Source: Choricystis sp. odSpoLacu1 (lineage: Eukaryota; Chlorophyta; Trebouxiophyceae). From it: a DNA stretch of 64,000 bases. How positions within the stretch are numbered: position 1 is the stretch's first letter; every line of letters starts with the position of its first letter. A program made the position numbers and the translations under genes. The notes under the pieces were generated by a model, which was not told the origin of the DNA, searched no databases, and saw nothing but the letters and a program-made list of their open reading frames with translations. Below are positions 50,201-60,310 of the stretch, one piece after another. The stretch covers positions 124,001-188,000 of the forward strand of contig OY253664.1 of the NCBI GenBank assembly GCA_958009055.1. The letters run 5' to 3'.

Positions 50201-52757
50201 TCACGTCCACGACACACCCATCACCTCGGCCAAAAAACCGTAAATGTCGGCCGTCTCGGCCAGCACCTTGCTCGTGGGCTTGCCGGCACCATGGCCGGCT
50301 TTCGTCTCCACGCGCAGCAGCAGCGGGTTGCGCTGCGGCGAGGCGTCACTCCCCGCCAGCACATGCTGCAGCGTGGCGGCCAGCTTGTACGAGTGCAGGG
50401 GGGGCACCCGGTCATCGTGGTCGCCCGTCATGATCAGAAATGCGGGATAGTTGCGGGTGCCGCCCGTGGGAGGGACGACGTTGTGCAGGGGCGACCAGGG
50501 CTGCATGGTTTTGAAGTCACCAGCATCGTCCGGGTCCCCAAAATCGCGCCGCCACGCGTGCCCAATCGTGAATTTGGGGAAGCGGTACATGTCGGCCACG
50601 CCCACCTGGTCAATGATGGCGGCGTACAGGTCGGGGCGTTGGTTGGCGCAGGCAGCGACCAGGGTGCCGCCGTTGGAGCCGCCTTGGATGGCCAGGAAAG
50701 CAGGCGCCGTCCAGTTGGTGGCCACCAGATGGTCGGCCACAGCAATGAAGTCGTCAAACACATGCTGCTTGCTGCGCCCCGACCCGGCGTCACGCCAGGC
50801 GGTGCCGTATTCACCACCGCCACGCATGTTGGCGCTGACAAACACGGCGCCCCCTTTGAGTGCATCCATGCGGGACACCCACAGCGCGCGTGACACGGAG
50901 AAGGAGGGCGTGACCGCGATGTTGAAGCCGCCGTAGCCGTAGAGCAGGGTGGGGCGGGCAGAGTCGGGGCGCGCGTCTTTGCGGCGGGTAACAAAATAAG
51001 GTACACGCGTCCCGTCCGCCGACGTGGCCCACTCCTGGGTGGTGGTCAGGGAGGCGGTGTCCACCCCCTTGATCGTGGTGGCGCGGAACACGGTGGCGTT
51101 GACGGACGGAGTCGACGTGTTGTAGATGTAAACTGTGCCTGGATCAGTGAACGACGACCACGAGAAGGCGGCCAGCGGGTCATCGCGCCGGGCAGTCACC
51201 CCGCCCGCCGCTCCAATGCCGTCGGGCGACATGGACCGCAGCACGGTGCCGGTGGCCAGGGAGCGGTGTTCGAGGACGGACGACACGTCGCTCAACCAGC
51301 CCAGCAGCAGGGCGTCCCCGGACGCCGCGCGTGCCCACTGCAGCAGGTCGCGCGAGTGTTGGGGGACGAGGTCGGGCCAGGAGGTGGGTGGAACCGTCGA
51401 ATTCAGGTCGCCCACCGCCAGCCGGTAGCGCGGCGCTTTCGCGTTGGTCATCACCACCGCCTTCCCATCGTCCCGGGTGGCCACATACTCGACAGACGCG
51501 TCAAACGTGTCCACCAGTTTGCGGGGGGTGAGGCGGCCGGCGGTGGACGCGGTGGCAAAGTCGATGGCGCCGTTTTCAGCGGTGCGCGGGAGCGACGCGA
51601 GGTCGATCGACCACAGCTGGTTGGTGGGCTCCGTCCCCCGCGACACCGTCAGCAGCAGCGTGTCGCCATCATCCGTCACAGACGACCCCACCGACCATTC
51701 AGGGTGGTCGGGCAGCGCCAGCACGCGCGCGTCGGACGATTGGTTGGTGCCCAGCACGTGGTACCACAGCTCCTGCCCCGTGTTGGCGTTGTTTTCCGTG
51801 CCGCGCGACGCGTTCTTGGTGTCGGGCGGGGGCGGGAACCGGCCATAGAAGAAGCCTTTGCCGTCCTTGGTCCAGGTTTCAGCAGAAAACTTGACGTTGG
51901 TCAGCTCGTGGGGGAGAAGGGTCCCCGTGCCCGCGCCTTGGTCGAGTTTCATCACCCGCACCGTCCTCCAGTCCGACCCGCCCGCCGCCACCTGGTACGT
52001 CATGTGGGACCCATCCTCGGAGAAGGATTCGTCGGACACGGCGACGGTGCCGTCGGTGGAGAGGCTGTTGGGGTCGAGGAGGGTGGTGGCAGGGGCGCCG
52101 GGCTCGAGGCTTGCCACTGACACCAAGGTCGCTTGATTCGCCAGGCCCGGGTTGAAGGAGTAGTAGAAGCGGCCGCCGCGGTGGGAGGGGGCGCCATACT
52201 TGGGGAAGTTGTAGGCGGTGTCAAGGGCGGACAGGAAGAGGGTGCGCGCGGGGGCGGCATCCAGCACGCCGCGCGACAGCTTGTTTTGAGCCGTCACAAA
52301 GGCGCGCGTTTCCGGCGAGTCGGGGTCCTCCAGCCAGCGGTAGGGGTCGGGCACGCGGGCACCGTGCAGGGTGTCGACGACGGCATCGTCGCGGCGGGCG
52401 GGGGGGTAGGACGGCGGGGGGACGGTGACGTTGCCGATGGGGGCGCCTGGAGTGGAAGCAGGGGGGGGGGAAGGACAGTGTGAGAACGAAGGGTGCTGTG
52501 TGGTGTGTTTGTGGTGTGTGTTGGCGCGTGTTCCTGCCGCCCCCCGGGCGCAAGGCGGGAAAAGAGGGGGAAAGGCGGTCGCCCCCCACCGAAGCCAGCT
52601 TCGACCCCAGTGCCTGCTGCTGGAACGGGGGGCGGCTGGCGACGCACACCACATGCCGCCCCCAAGCCAAGCTCTACCACTCACCCAGCCGTTCAGACGG
52701 CTTGGCGGCCGCGGCGGCGGCCGCCGCGCAGGCGAGGGCGAGCGCGATGAGGCGCAT
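50201..52757 (-). CDS. Prolyl oligopeptidase family serine peptidase with signal peptide
   Basis: Cleaves short peptides after proline (S9A family). Exons 52685-52757 and 50201-52446, 772 residues. Exon 1 encodes MRLIALALACAAAAAAAAKP, a signal peptide, unusual because most prolyl oligopeptidases are cytosolic. Exon 2 has VVDTLHGARVPDPYRWLEDP, the beta-propeller (YYSFNPGLANQATL, FSEDGSHMTYQVAAGGSDW, TWTKDGKGFFYGRFPPP, LWYHVLGTNQSSDARVL), then the hydrolase: RPTLLYGYGGFNIAVTPSFS, FVSANMRGGGEYGTAWRDAG, the nucleophile IQGGSNGGTL, the Asp region MTGDHDDRVPPLHSYKLAA and the His region TKAGHGAGKPTSK. The triad is complete. Secreted or vacuolar action is inferred from the leader. Confidence 0.93.
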
Positions 52758-53410
52758 TGGGTGCGCGTTGGAAAGGGACCGCCGGCCTGGCAGGGAGGTG
52801 CGCGCAGGGGCGCGGCGTGCGAGGACCCGCCGAGTGTGCGTGCACGCGTGCGTGCGTGCGGCGGGGCGTTGGTACGTGGGGGGGGGCACACACGCGCTCG
52901 CGCCTGTGGCCAAAAACAGAGTGTGACGAAGAAAACGCACGCGCGCGCGAGTTTTTGCTCAGGCTGGCCAGCCTGAGAGTCTGACTCTCAGAGTCTGACT
53001 CTCACACAAGCCGCAGACGTGCAGCTCAACAGAGAGGGCGCGTCTTCCTCTCTGGACACACAGGCCAGGAAGCGGCCAGCTGTGTGGTGTGAGAGCCCAC
53101 GGTCGTGGCGGTTGGCGCAGGGCGCGAGCGCGGGGGAGAGAGAAACAAACAAAGGCAATCAACAGAAAGAGGCTGAGGGTCGCACCTTGCGCAAGAGGGA
53201 GCGTGGAAGGCACGGACCGACTCGGAGGCTGCGTGTGTGTGCCAGGTGGCACAGCAGGAGCCAAAAAAGTGGGGCGGAAGGTGCTGCTCGCGGCTGCAGA
53301 CAATACATTATTTGGACGCCGAGAACAAAAAGGCACTCTCCCTGCCTTTCTCCTTCCCTCCGCGCCGCACCAGCGCGCACCTCCCACCTCTCCTCCCTCC
53401 TCCCCCCCGA
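52758..53410. other. Divergent intergenic region between prolyl oligopeptidase and a small gene
   Basis: The 653 bases separate two start codons and probably hold both promoters. Near the middle lies the palindrome and tandem repeat cluster annotated separately at 52958-53003. The peptidase side (52750-52950) contains GCGTGCGTGCG and CG-dinucleotide runs. Open frames here have no family support. Confidence 0.4.
52958..53003. repeat. 20-base perfect palindrome followed by two copies of a 14-base TGACTC-containing repeat
   Basis: Bases 52958-52977 (CTCAGGCTGGCCAGCCTGAG) are a perfect inverted repeat. It overlaps the first base pair of a 14-base unit AGAGTCTGACTCTC present twice in tandem (52976-52989, 52990-53003). 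Each unit is itself an imperfect dyad containing TGACTC, a core bound by bZIP (AP-1/GCN4-type) proteins. The position in a divergent promoter suggests regulatory sites; that is inference. Confidence 0.7.
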
Positions 53411-54116
53411 ATGCCCATCACCCGACTAACTGTGGCGGTGGCGCGGCCGGTCGGCCCCGCCCCCGCCCCCGCGACCGCGCGCGCGGCCGCCGCGGCCAAC
53501 AACATCGTGTCGAAGCCGGCTGCACGTGGTGAGTGGGGTGGCCAGCGTGGCGAGTGCACCGGCGGCTGCGGCTGGACTCGCTGCGTCCGATTGGGTGGTG
53601 AAGTGGGCAGCGTGGGGCCGGCGGCGGGGGGGGCGGCGGCCGCAGGGGTCTACGACCAGGGGGCACCATTGCAAAGGGCAAAGGGCACCCGGTGGCAGCT
53701 GCAGCGCCCCGCGTCCGTCCCTCGGACACGGCGCACGCCGTGGCCCGGCGTTGGCGTGTGCTGGGCACAGGGGCGCAGTGGGGTGGAGAGGACGAGGGGG
53801 GTCGCGCGCGCGCGTCCGAGGGACACGCTCCGCGACTTCGCTGCAGCTCTCTCCCCCTGGGCGCGCGGCCGTGCGACGCGCGCTTTTGCTGCCCCCGCCT
53901 CCACCGTCCGTCGAAACACGCTCACGAAGGCACCACCTTCCCCACCCCCTTCCAGCCCCCCCCGACCACCCCGCCGTGTCCCACGCCAACCTGGCGGCCC
54001 GCCTGCGCCGCATGGCGGCGGAGGACCACCCGTTCATGTACGGCTCGCACTCGCTCGCCTCCCGCTTTGCGTCGGCCGACCCGCGCGGCCGGGTGGAGGG
54101 TGACGCGTGCGAGTGA
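53411..54116 (+). CDS. Small organelle-targeted protein, unrecognised
   Basis: Two exons, 53411-53528 and 53956-54116, join across a 427-base intron (GTGAGTGG donor, TTCCAG acceptor) to 92 residues. The N-terminus MPITRLTVAVARPVGPAPAP with a long Ala/Arg stretch looks like an import leader. The C-terminal half (VSHANLAARLRRMAAEDHPF, MYGSHSLASRFASADPRGRV) is compact and compositionally normal, suggesting a real conserved protein, but I do not recognise the family. The eight-C run at the acceptor makes the exact start of exon 2 slightly uncertain. Confidence 0.55.
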
Positions 54117-54525
54117 TGTGGAGGCACCACGCGATCGCTCCTCTGCTGGCGTGTTTCCCCTCTCCCACGTTGGTTTTTTCTCTGGGCTTGATTCCCCCTG
54201 GGTGGAGGGAGCGTCTTCTATTTTTTTACCCCGGGTGTGTGCGCGAGAGGGTCGCTGCCGCGACCTCCCCCCCCCCCCCTCACCACACCACAAAGAGTGA
54301 CACCCCGCTGCGCTGCCCCCCCCGCGCGCGCGCGACCACCATTTTGCATTCTTTTTTCAGATCAACCGCAGGCCCCCCTTTGCTTTTTTTGTTTGCAGCC
54401 CCCTTTGAGACACCCCCCCAACACAAAACGCCGCGCCGGACGACTATGGCGCCCCCTCCTCCTTCTTTTGAAGTGCAACAGATGACAATCCACGTCTTTT
54501 ACAAAACACACAAAAAAACATCCCC
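54117..54525. other. Convergent intergenic region
   Basis: The 409 bases lie between two convergent stop codons (small unknown protein and SelW/Rdx-like gene) and probably hold both 3' untranslated regions. A T-rich stretch with TTTTTTTCAG (about 54350) is present. No gene recognised. Confidence 0.4.
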
Positions 54526-54816
54526 TCACCGCCTCTTCTCCAACTCACTCACCACCACCTCCGCCACCGCCGCCACGCCCGCTCGATCCGCAGGCTGCCC
54601 TGTCTCAAGCTTGCTCCACAGCGTGGGCCCACCCTCTACCCTGACGTCAAACGTCGCGGCTGTGGGCACGGGGCGCGGGTGGACCGTCCACGTTGGTGCG
54701 GCGCGCGCGACGGCTGTGGCTACGTCGGCTGCCCAGGGGGCGTAGCCGCAGCTGGCGCAGTAGTCGATGATGAGGATGCGGGCGGTGGAGGCGGAGGAAG
54801 AAGAGAACGCTCGCAT
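54526..54816 (-). CDS. SelW/Rdx-family thioredoxin-like protein (cysteine form)
   Basis: Single exon, 96 residues, ATG at 54816. After a short Ser/Ala leader it reads ARILIIDYCASCGYAPWA: the redox motif C-A-S-C at residues 20-23 after a beta-strand, followed by a helix (ADVATAVARAAP). Then come TAATFDVRVEGGPTLWSKLE and a C-terminal helix (VAAVAEVVVSELEKRR). This is the layout of selenoprotein W/T/H (Rdx) proteins, with cysteine rather than selenocysteine in the first position (TGC). Likely a redox protein; partner unknown. Confidence 0.75.
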   Translation of the reverse strand: MRAFSSSSASTARILIIDYCASCGYAPWAADVATAVARAAPTWTVHPRPVPTAATFDVRVEGGPTLWSKLETGQPADRAGVAAVAEVVVSELEKRR

Positions 54817-55170
54817 TCAGTTGAAAATGTGAGGTTTTGTCGTCACTCTCCGCAGCATTTCGTTTCGCCCGCCGCCGCCACCACCCTCTAACGGCCGCCC
54901 TCCCTCCCGGCGAAGGCGCCGTAGACTCATCACCGATTGAACAGGCTGCTGATGCCCAGCGGTAGTGAGTGCGTGAAGCGTGCTCTTTGCTTGGTTTGAA
55001 TTTCGAATGGCCCATGCCGAAAGGAGTGCTTGTTTTTTGGGGTATAGAGTGAAGCCCCCATCTGCAAAATACACGGCTTCTCGTTCTCTCTCTTCGCACA
55101 CGACACACTTGCCCCGCCTCATTGTATGGAGCCTGCTTGGAGCCTGCGCGGGCCGCGAGCAGCTCACCCC
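54817..55170. other. Intergenic region upstream of the SelW/Rdx-like gene
   Basis: The 354 bases between the malic enzyme stop and the SelW-like start on the same strand. GC content is locally lower. It must contain the SelW-like promoter. No coding sequence or RNA gene is recognised. Confidence 0.4.
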
Positions 55171-57329
55171 TCACACCCCCCCACTCATGCGCTCCACATC
55201 CGCCACCGTCGCCCCCCAGTCCGCCGGCACCTCCCCCCCCGGCCAGTACCTGCGGTCCGCGATGTAGCGCGTCAGTTCGGTCGAGCGGGGCACGGTGGCC
55301 ACGCGGTCGCTGTAGGCTGCGGCTGCAACCGCCGTCGCCACCGCCAGCGTCGTCCTGCGCATGTCCTCCAGCGGCGGGTACAGCGTGCCCGCCGCCACCG
55401 CGTCATCCGGCACCGTGGCCGCCAGCGCGTGGGCGGCGGCCAGCAGCATGCCGTCGGTGACGGCCGTGGATTTGACGAGGACGGCGCCGAGTCCAATTCC
55501 AGGGAACGTAAAAAAATTGTTCGCTTGACCACTTTCGCGCACGCTCCCATCAGGTAGAGTGACCGGATCGAAAGGGGACCCGGTCGCCACCATGGCGGCG
55601 CCGTTTGTCCACGCGTACGCCTGCGCGGGCGTGCACTCGGCGTTGTCCGTCGGGTTGGAGCACGGCATGATCAGAGGGCGCGTCGTGACCGCCGCCAGGG
55701 CCGCCACCGCGTCCTGCTTGAACGCGCCCCCCACGCCGGACAGCCCGATCAGCGCGTGCGGCTTGACGTGGTTGATGATGTCGATCAGGGAGGTGAGGTC
55801 GGGGGAGCCGTCTGTGCGCGCGAGCGACCGCTTGTGCGTCGGCAGCGTGGCCCAGTCGCCACGCGTCGTCGTGATCAGCCCCTTGGAGTCCATGACGTAG
55901 ATCTGGGCTTTGGCGGCGTCCAGCGAGATGCCGGTGTCGGCGGCCATGGTGGCGGCGATGGTCTCACCGACACCAATCGCGGAAGAGCCAGCGCCAAACA
56001 GAACCACGCGCGCGCTTTCCAGCGGCGTGCCTTGCGCCCGCATGCCATTGAGGAAGCCGGCCGCCATGACGGTGCTCGTTCCTGGGGGATGAGGGTGGTG
56101 GTGGGGGTCGGTTGCTTTCTTTTTTGCTCAAACCGACGCAGCCGCGCCTCCCAGCCTCTCTCCCCACTCTCCGCTCCGCTCCTCCCCGCCGCGCGCACCC
56201 ATGATGTCATCGTTGAAGCAGAAGTATCTATGGGCGAGAAAGTGGGCGGGAAGGATGTGAGCGGGGGAGGGATCAAGAACAGAAAAAATCGAACACCACC
56301 GCCAAAAACAACACTCACTTGTGCCGCAGCCTGTTCAGAATGAGGAACGCTTTCTCGGTGGCAAAGTCTTCAAACTGAATGAGACAGTTTTTGAATCGAG
56401 CCTTGATGACGGCGCACAAGTCTTCGACGGCGTCGGCGACCGCTTCATCCGACAACCGCCGCTCCCGCACACCCAAATAATAAGGGTCCGCCAGCAGCTC
56501 CTCATTGTTCGTCCCCGTGTCGATGACGATGGGCAGGGAGTGTTCCGGGTGGAAGCCGCCGCCTGCGACGTAGAGCTGGATCTTGCCGACGGAGATCTGG
56601 GTGGGGAGGGTGGAAGGTCGATCAAAACGCAGCGCACTTTCCATCCCTCTCTCTCCCCCCCCCCCCCCACGCACGCCCAAACCCACTCACCCCGATGCCC
56701 CCAATCCCCAAATCACCCAGCCCCAGCACGCGCGACCCATCAGTCACCACCACAATCTGGACGTTGTGGTTAGGCCAGTTTCGCAGGCACTTGGCAAAAC
56801 GGTCGCGCCCGCGCACTGCATCCACATACAATCCTGCCGGCCCCCGGTAGTGCCCCGAGAACTTGCGGCAGGCTTCCCCCACGGTGGGCGTGTAGACGAC
56901 GGGGGCGAGCTCGGGCAGGTGGTTGACCAGCACGTAAAAGAAGAGGGTGACGTTGGTGGCGGCCAGCCACGAGAGGCGGGAGTAGCGCTCAAACGGGCCC
57001 GCGCACTCGGTGCGCAGCTGATGCATGACGCGTTGCGCTTGCTCGGCCAGAGACTCGACGACGGGGGGGAGGAGGCCTTCGAGGCCGAGCACATCGCGCT
57101 CTGCGTGCGAAAAGCACAGTCCCCGGTTCAACAGCGGCGACCAGATCAGCGGGGCCGACCCTGCCTCCTCCACCGAGCGCAGGGGGCGGGTGCGGGACAG
57201 GGGTTGGCCGGGGACGGTCACATCGCGCACGCCGCGCCCGTCGGCCGCGTCGGCCGCGTCGGCGAGCGAGGCGGTCGAGTCGGAGTGGGGCAGGCGGGTG
57301 GGGGGGCGGGGGGGGGCGGCGGCCGGCAT
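55171..57329 (-). CDS. ME: Malic enzyme, NAD(P)-dependent
   Basis: Oxidative decarboxylation of malate to pyruvate. Exons 56691-57329, 56319-56596, 56199-56227 and 55171-56081 give 618 residues. Motifs: LLNRGLCFSHAERDVLGLEG, TNVTLFFYVLVNHLPELAPV, VVYTPTVGEACRKFSGHYRG, VVVTDGSRVLGLGDLGIGGI, KIQLYVAGGGFHPEHSLPIV, IDTGTNNEELLADPYYLG and LIQFEDFA. The third exon is only 29 bases and encodes YFCFNDDIMG; the usual family text is FNDDIQGT, so Gln is Met here. The second nucleotide fold is VVLFGAGSSAIGVGETIAAT, and LIMPCSNPTDNAECTPAQAY follows. NAD or NADP preference and compartment cannot be settled; no strong transit peptide is seen. Confidence 0.94.
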
Positions 57330-57947
57330 GGTGGATGGTGTGTGTGTGTGTGCGTGCGTGCGCGCGCGTGTGTGTGTGTCGTGCGCTGTTGGTGGGGAAC
57401 AAGAGGGAGGTTAGTGGAGGCGAGGGGGTCGGCCGACGATGAGCCGGTCGGTGAAGAAAAAACACGGTCGGTCCAAAACGGAGCGCCTCGCGCGATCACG
57501 TGGCTGCCCATCTGTGCCCGCGTCGATCAGAGTGCGCTCCAACCGACCACAAGCTGCACTGAAACGAGGCGCGCGAGCGTGGCGGAGCGGCAAGAAGCCG
57601 TCCGCGCATTTAGGGCTCTTGTCCGGTCGGTCGCAGCCCCCGTGTTGCCCTGCGGTTGGCGCGCCCCTGTCCGGCGGGCACGGCATGGCACGACTCGGCT
57701 GGTCGTCGCACCTGGTGTGAGCGGATGAAAAGTGGGGAGAGAAGGGCAAGGAGCCGCGCGGAAGCGACCACTCGACACCGCAACACAACACTCTCGCGGC
57801 TTGTGTTGACGCGTTTTCTTTTCCTCCCCACACCACCGGCTGCCTTTTTGTGCATGCCGCCCCCTCGCGCGTGCGTCTGATCACACATCCCTACACACAC
57901 TAGTCCCACACATCCCTACACACACTAGTCCCACACCTCCCCTCTGA
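57330..57947. other. Divergent intergenic region between malic enzyme and PCIF1-like gene
   Basis: The 618 bases separate two start codons. Near the malic enzyme start there are (GT)n and (GC)n runs (57336-57385). A 25-base tandem duplication lies just upstream of the PCIF1-like ATG and is annotated separately. Open frames in between have no family support. Confidence 0.4.
57882..57931. repeat. Perfect 25-base tandem duplication before the PCIF1-like start
   Basis: The 25-base unit beginning CACACATCCCTACACACACT occurs twice in perfect tandem (57882-57906 and 57907-57931). It ends 16 bases before the ATG at 57948, so it lies in the probable 5' untranslated region or core promoter. Copy number could be variable. 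Confidence 0.85.
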
Positions 57948-59504
57948 ATGCCTCCACCCGAGCGCCACCCGGGAGCCCGCGCCACCCCGGCCACCGGCGC
58001 GGGCGCCGCGGCGGCCGCCACGCTCGGCCGCCGCGCGTCGGCCCCGTTTCCCGTGCCGCCACCTCCTCCCAAGTGGGCACCACCGCCTGCTCATCGAGCT
58101 GTGCCTAAGACGGCGGCGGCAGCGTTGGACCTGGAGTTGGCCCGCGTGCGGTCCCTATCAAAACTGCGCAAACGCCTGGAAGCGTCCTGCGGCCGCGGCG
58201 GCCTCTCCCTCAACGGCTCCGGCCTGCTCACATTTGAGCGTTATCTGTGGGCGGCGCGTGCTGAGACGGGCGTCGTGGCGGCCCGCGTGCGGCCGCCCCG
58301 GGGGCACGAGGACGCTGTGCTGCCGCCGACGGCGCGCGCGGGCGTGGCCGCCTTGGCGGCTGATCTGTGCCGCCGGGGTGCGGACAAAGAGCAAGCTCAG
58401 ACTGCCGCTGCTGATTTGGGTGCAGCGGCGGCAGCAGCTGCAACAAAGCTGGCCGCCCGCGCGCGCGCACTTTCAACAGGCGCCACCCCCCTCCCCCTCA
58501 CCGTCGCCGCCACCCCCAGCCGCCACTCGGTCGAGTTGACGGCGCACGGTGCAGACGGCAAACAAGCCGCCTTTGCCCGGCTGTCGCGGTCTGCGTACCG
58601 GGCCCTGGTGGCGCGGTATCGGCGCGACGTGCCGCCGGGTGACCCGCCACTCGCAGGCGACGCCGCTGCCGACGCCGACGACACCACTATCACCGATGCA
58701 TCCTCCACGCGCACTCCCTTCCACACACGCCTGCTGACCCTGCTACTGCGCTACCGGTCGGTGGGGGGGGCAGGGTTTCACGCTGCGGTGGGGGCGCCCG
58801 TTGTGGCAGCGCTGAGCGACACCCTCTCCACGGGGCTTGAATGCTTCGCCTCCACCTTGAACGCCGCCAGTGCCCGCTTTGGAACAGCGTTCCCAGACGT
58901 CGACGCCCCCTTTGGCGGGGTCGGCGACTTCTTCGGCGGCGGCTGCCTCCCCGCCGGCGCTGCTGTGACTGCCAACCCTCCGTTTGAACCCACCACACTC
59001 GCGCGTGCCGCGACCGCTGCCCTCGCCGCCCTCACCGCCGCCGACGCAGCCGGCACCCGCCTCACCATCGCGTTTGTGTGCCCCGCCTGGCGCGATGGCG
59101 AGGCGTGGCGCCTGCTGACGGTGGACGGCGCGAGCCATGCTGCCACCCCGCACCCCATCGTCATCGCGGCCGCCGACCACGGCTTCCGGGACGGCGCCCC
59201 CCACGGCGGCGACCGCGACCCCCACCGCGCGTCCCCCTACGACACCGCCCTGTTTGTGTTGGTGTCGCGCGCGCAGGCGGCCAAGCGGGCGCTGGATGCG
59301 GGCGCGCTGGAGGCGAGATTGAGGGGTGCGTTTGCGGCGTGTGTGCCGTCGGCTGCAGCGGCGGGGAGGCAGGCGGCGCGGCGGGGGGGGAAGGATGTCA
59401 AAGCGTGGAGTGGGGGGAAGAGGAGGGTGGAGGGGGGGGGCAAGGTGGTGAAGAAGAAAAAGAAGGTGGCGGTAAAGACGGCTGTGCAAAGCAAGGAGGT
59501 GTGA
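57948..59504 (+). CDS. PCIF1: PCIF1/CAPAM-like mRNA cap adenosine N6-methyltransferase
   Basis: PCIF1 makes m6Am next to the mRNA cap in animals. Single exon, 518 residues. A Pro-rich start (PFPVPPPPPKWAPPP) takes the place where animal PCIF1 has its WW domain; no WW domain is present. A helical domain follows (LARVRSLSKLRKRLEASC). The family core is LTLLLRYRSVGGAGFHAAVG, LECFASTLNAASARFGTAFP, DVDAPFGGVGDFF and the catalytic N-P-P-F at residues 343-346 (ANPPFEP). Then come TIAFVCPAWRDGEAW and SPYDTALFVLVSRAQAA. The C-terminal 50 residues are Lys/Gly-rich and probably nuclear-localising. Family assignment is firm from the core; whether the algal enzyme modifies caps is inference. Confidence 0.85.
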   Translation: MPPPERHPGARATPATGAGAAAAATLGRRASAPFPVPPPPPKWAPPPAHRAVPKTAAAALDLELARVRSLSKLRKRLEASCGRGGLSLNGSGLLTFERYLWAARAETGVVAARVRPPRGHEDAVLPPTARAGVAALAADLCRRGADKEQAQTAAADLGAAAAAAATKLAARARALSTGATPLPLTVAATPSRHSVELTAHGADGKQAAFARLSRSAYRALVARYRRDVPPGDPPLAGDAAADADDTTITDASSTRTPFHTRLLTLLLRYRSVGGAGFHAAVGAPVVAALSDTLSTGLECFASTLNAASARFGTAFPDVDAPFGGVGDFFGGGCLPAGAAVTANPPFEPTTLARAATAALAALTAADAAGTRLTIAFVCPAWRDGEAWRLLTVDGASHAATPHPIVIAAADHGFRDGAPHGGDRDPHRASPYDTALFVLVSRAQAAKRALDAGALEARLRGAFAACVPSAAAAGRQAARRGGKDVKAWSGGKRRVEGGGKVVKKKKKVAVKTAVQSKEV

Positions 59505-59744
59505 GAAGAGAGGAGGGATGTATGCTGGGTGGAAGGAGCAAGAGCGGGGGCGGCGTTGTGAGAGAGTAGAAGCGAAAACAGAAGAAAAAAACGTGTCGCC
59601 AACGTCAAACACTCTTCGTCATTTTCTTTCTCCATCTCTCACCCATCGGCGGGCGCTGCACTCCACTCTCTCGCCCACACACACGCTCTCCCCCCCACCC
59701 ACCCCACCCCCACACACGCACGCACCTACCCCCCCCCTTCCCCA

Positions 59745-60194
59745 ATGAGCGGCGCCCGCGGCGGCGCGGGCGAATTTTCCTGGGACGCGGTCAAGGGCGC
59801 GGGCGCAGACCGCTCCTACTACATGGGCAACTCCGTCAAAGCCCCTGTCGGCAGGTGGCAGCAGGGGCGCGACATCCTGTGGTACACGAAAGGCAAGGAG
59901 GAGGGAGGTGGGGCGTCGGCGTCGGCTGCCGCTGCCGCGCCGTCGGACGAGCTAGCCGCCGTCAAGGCGCAGGAGGCGGCCGCCATGGCTGCCGCGTTGG
60001 GTGTGGCGCCCGAGGAAGCGGCCGACCGCCCGGCAGAGCCCCCCCCGGCGACACACCGGCGGCGGCGGTCGCGGTCTCGCTCCCCCCGCAAGCGCGACGA
60101 CAAGAAGCGGCGCGACCGGCGGCGGCGCAGCCGCTGCCGGGAGCGGCGGCGGCGGAGGAGTCGGTCGCGCGATGAAGAGCGTGGGCGCAAGTAG
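59745..60194 (+). CDS. MMTAG2-like nuclear Arg/Ser-rich protein
   Basis: Single exon, 149 residues. The N-terminal 55 residues match the conserved domain of multiple myeloma tumour-associated protein 2 (kinase-phosphorylation domain family): FSWDAVKGAGADRSYYMGNS and VKAPVGRWQQGRDILWYTKG. An Ala-rich linker leads to an RS-like tail (RRRRSRSRSPRKRDDKKRRD and further Arg/Ser blocks), typical of splicing-associated nuclear proteins. Function is not established for the family; nuclear, RNA-linked action is inferred from the tail. It follows PCIF1 on the same strand, 240 bases downstream. Confidence 0.85.
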   Translation: MSGARGGAGEFSWDAVKGAGADRSYYMGNSVKAPVGRWQQGRDILWYTKGKEEGGGASASAAAAAPSDELAAVKAQEAAAMAAALGVAPEEAADRPAEPPPATHRRRRSRSRSPRKRDDKKRRDRRRRSRCRERRRRRSRSRDEERGRK

Positions 60195-60310
60195 TTTTGG
60201 TCGGGAGAGGGGAGTTGCTTCGAAAACTGTATTGCAGGAAGGACACTGAAAAAAACAAAAAACAAAAAACACGCGCGTTTCTAAGTGCCTCCACACAGCC
60301 CCTTTCTCTC

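Noticed and set aside
52760..53400. Several open frames in the divergent region between the prolyl oligopeptidase and the next gene
   Set aside because: Arg/Gly-rich or Cys-rich composition by chance, no start context and no similarity that I recognise.
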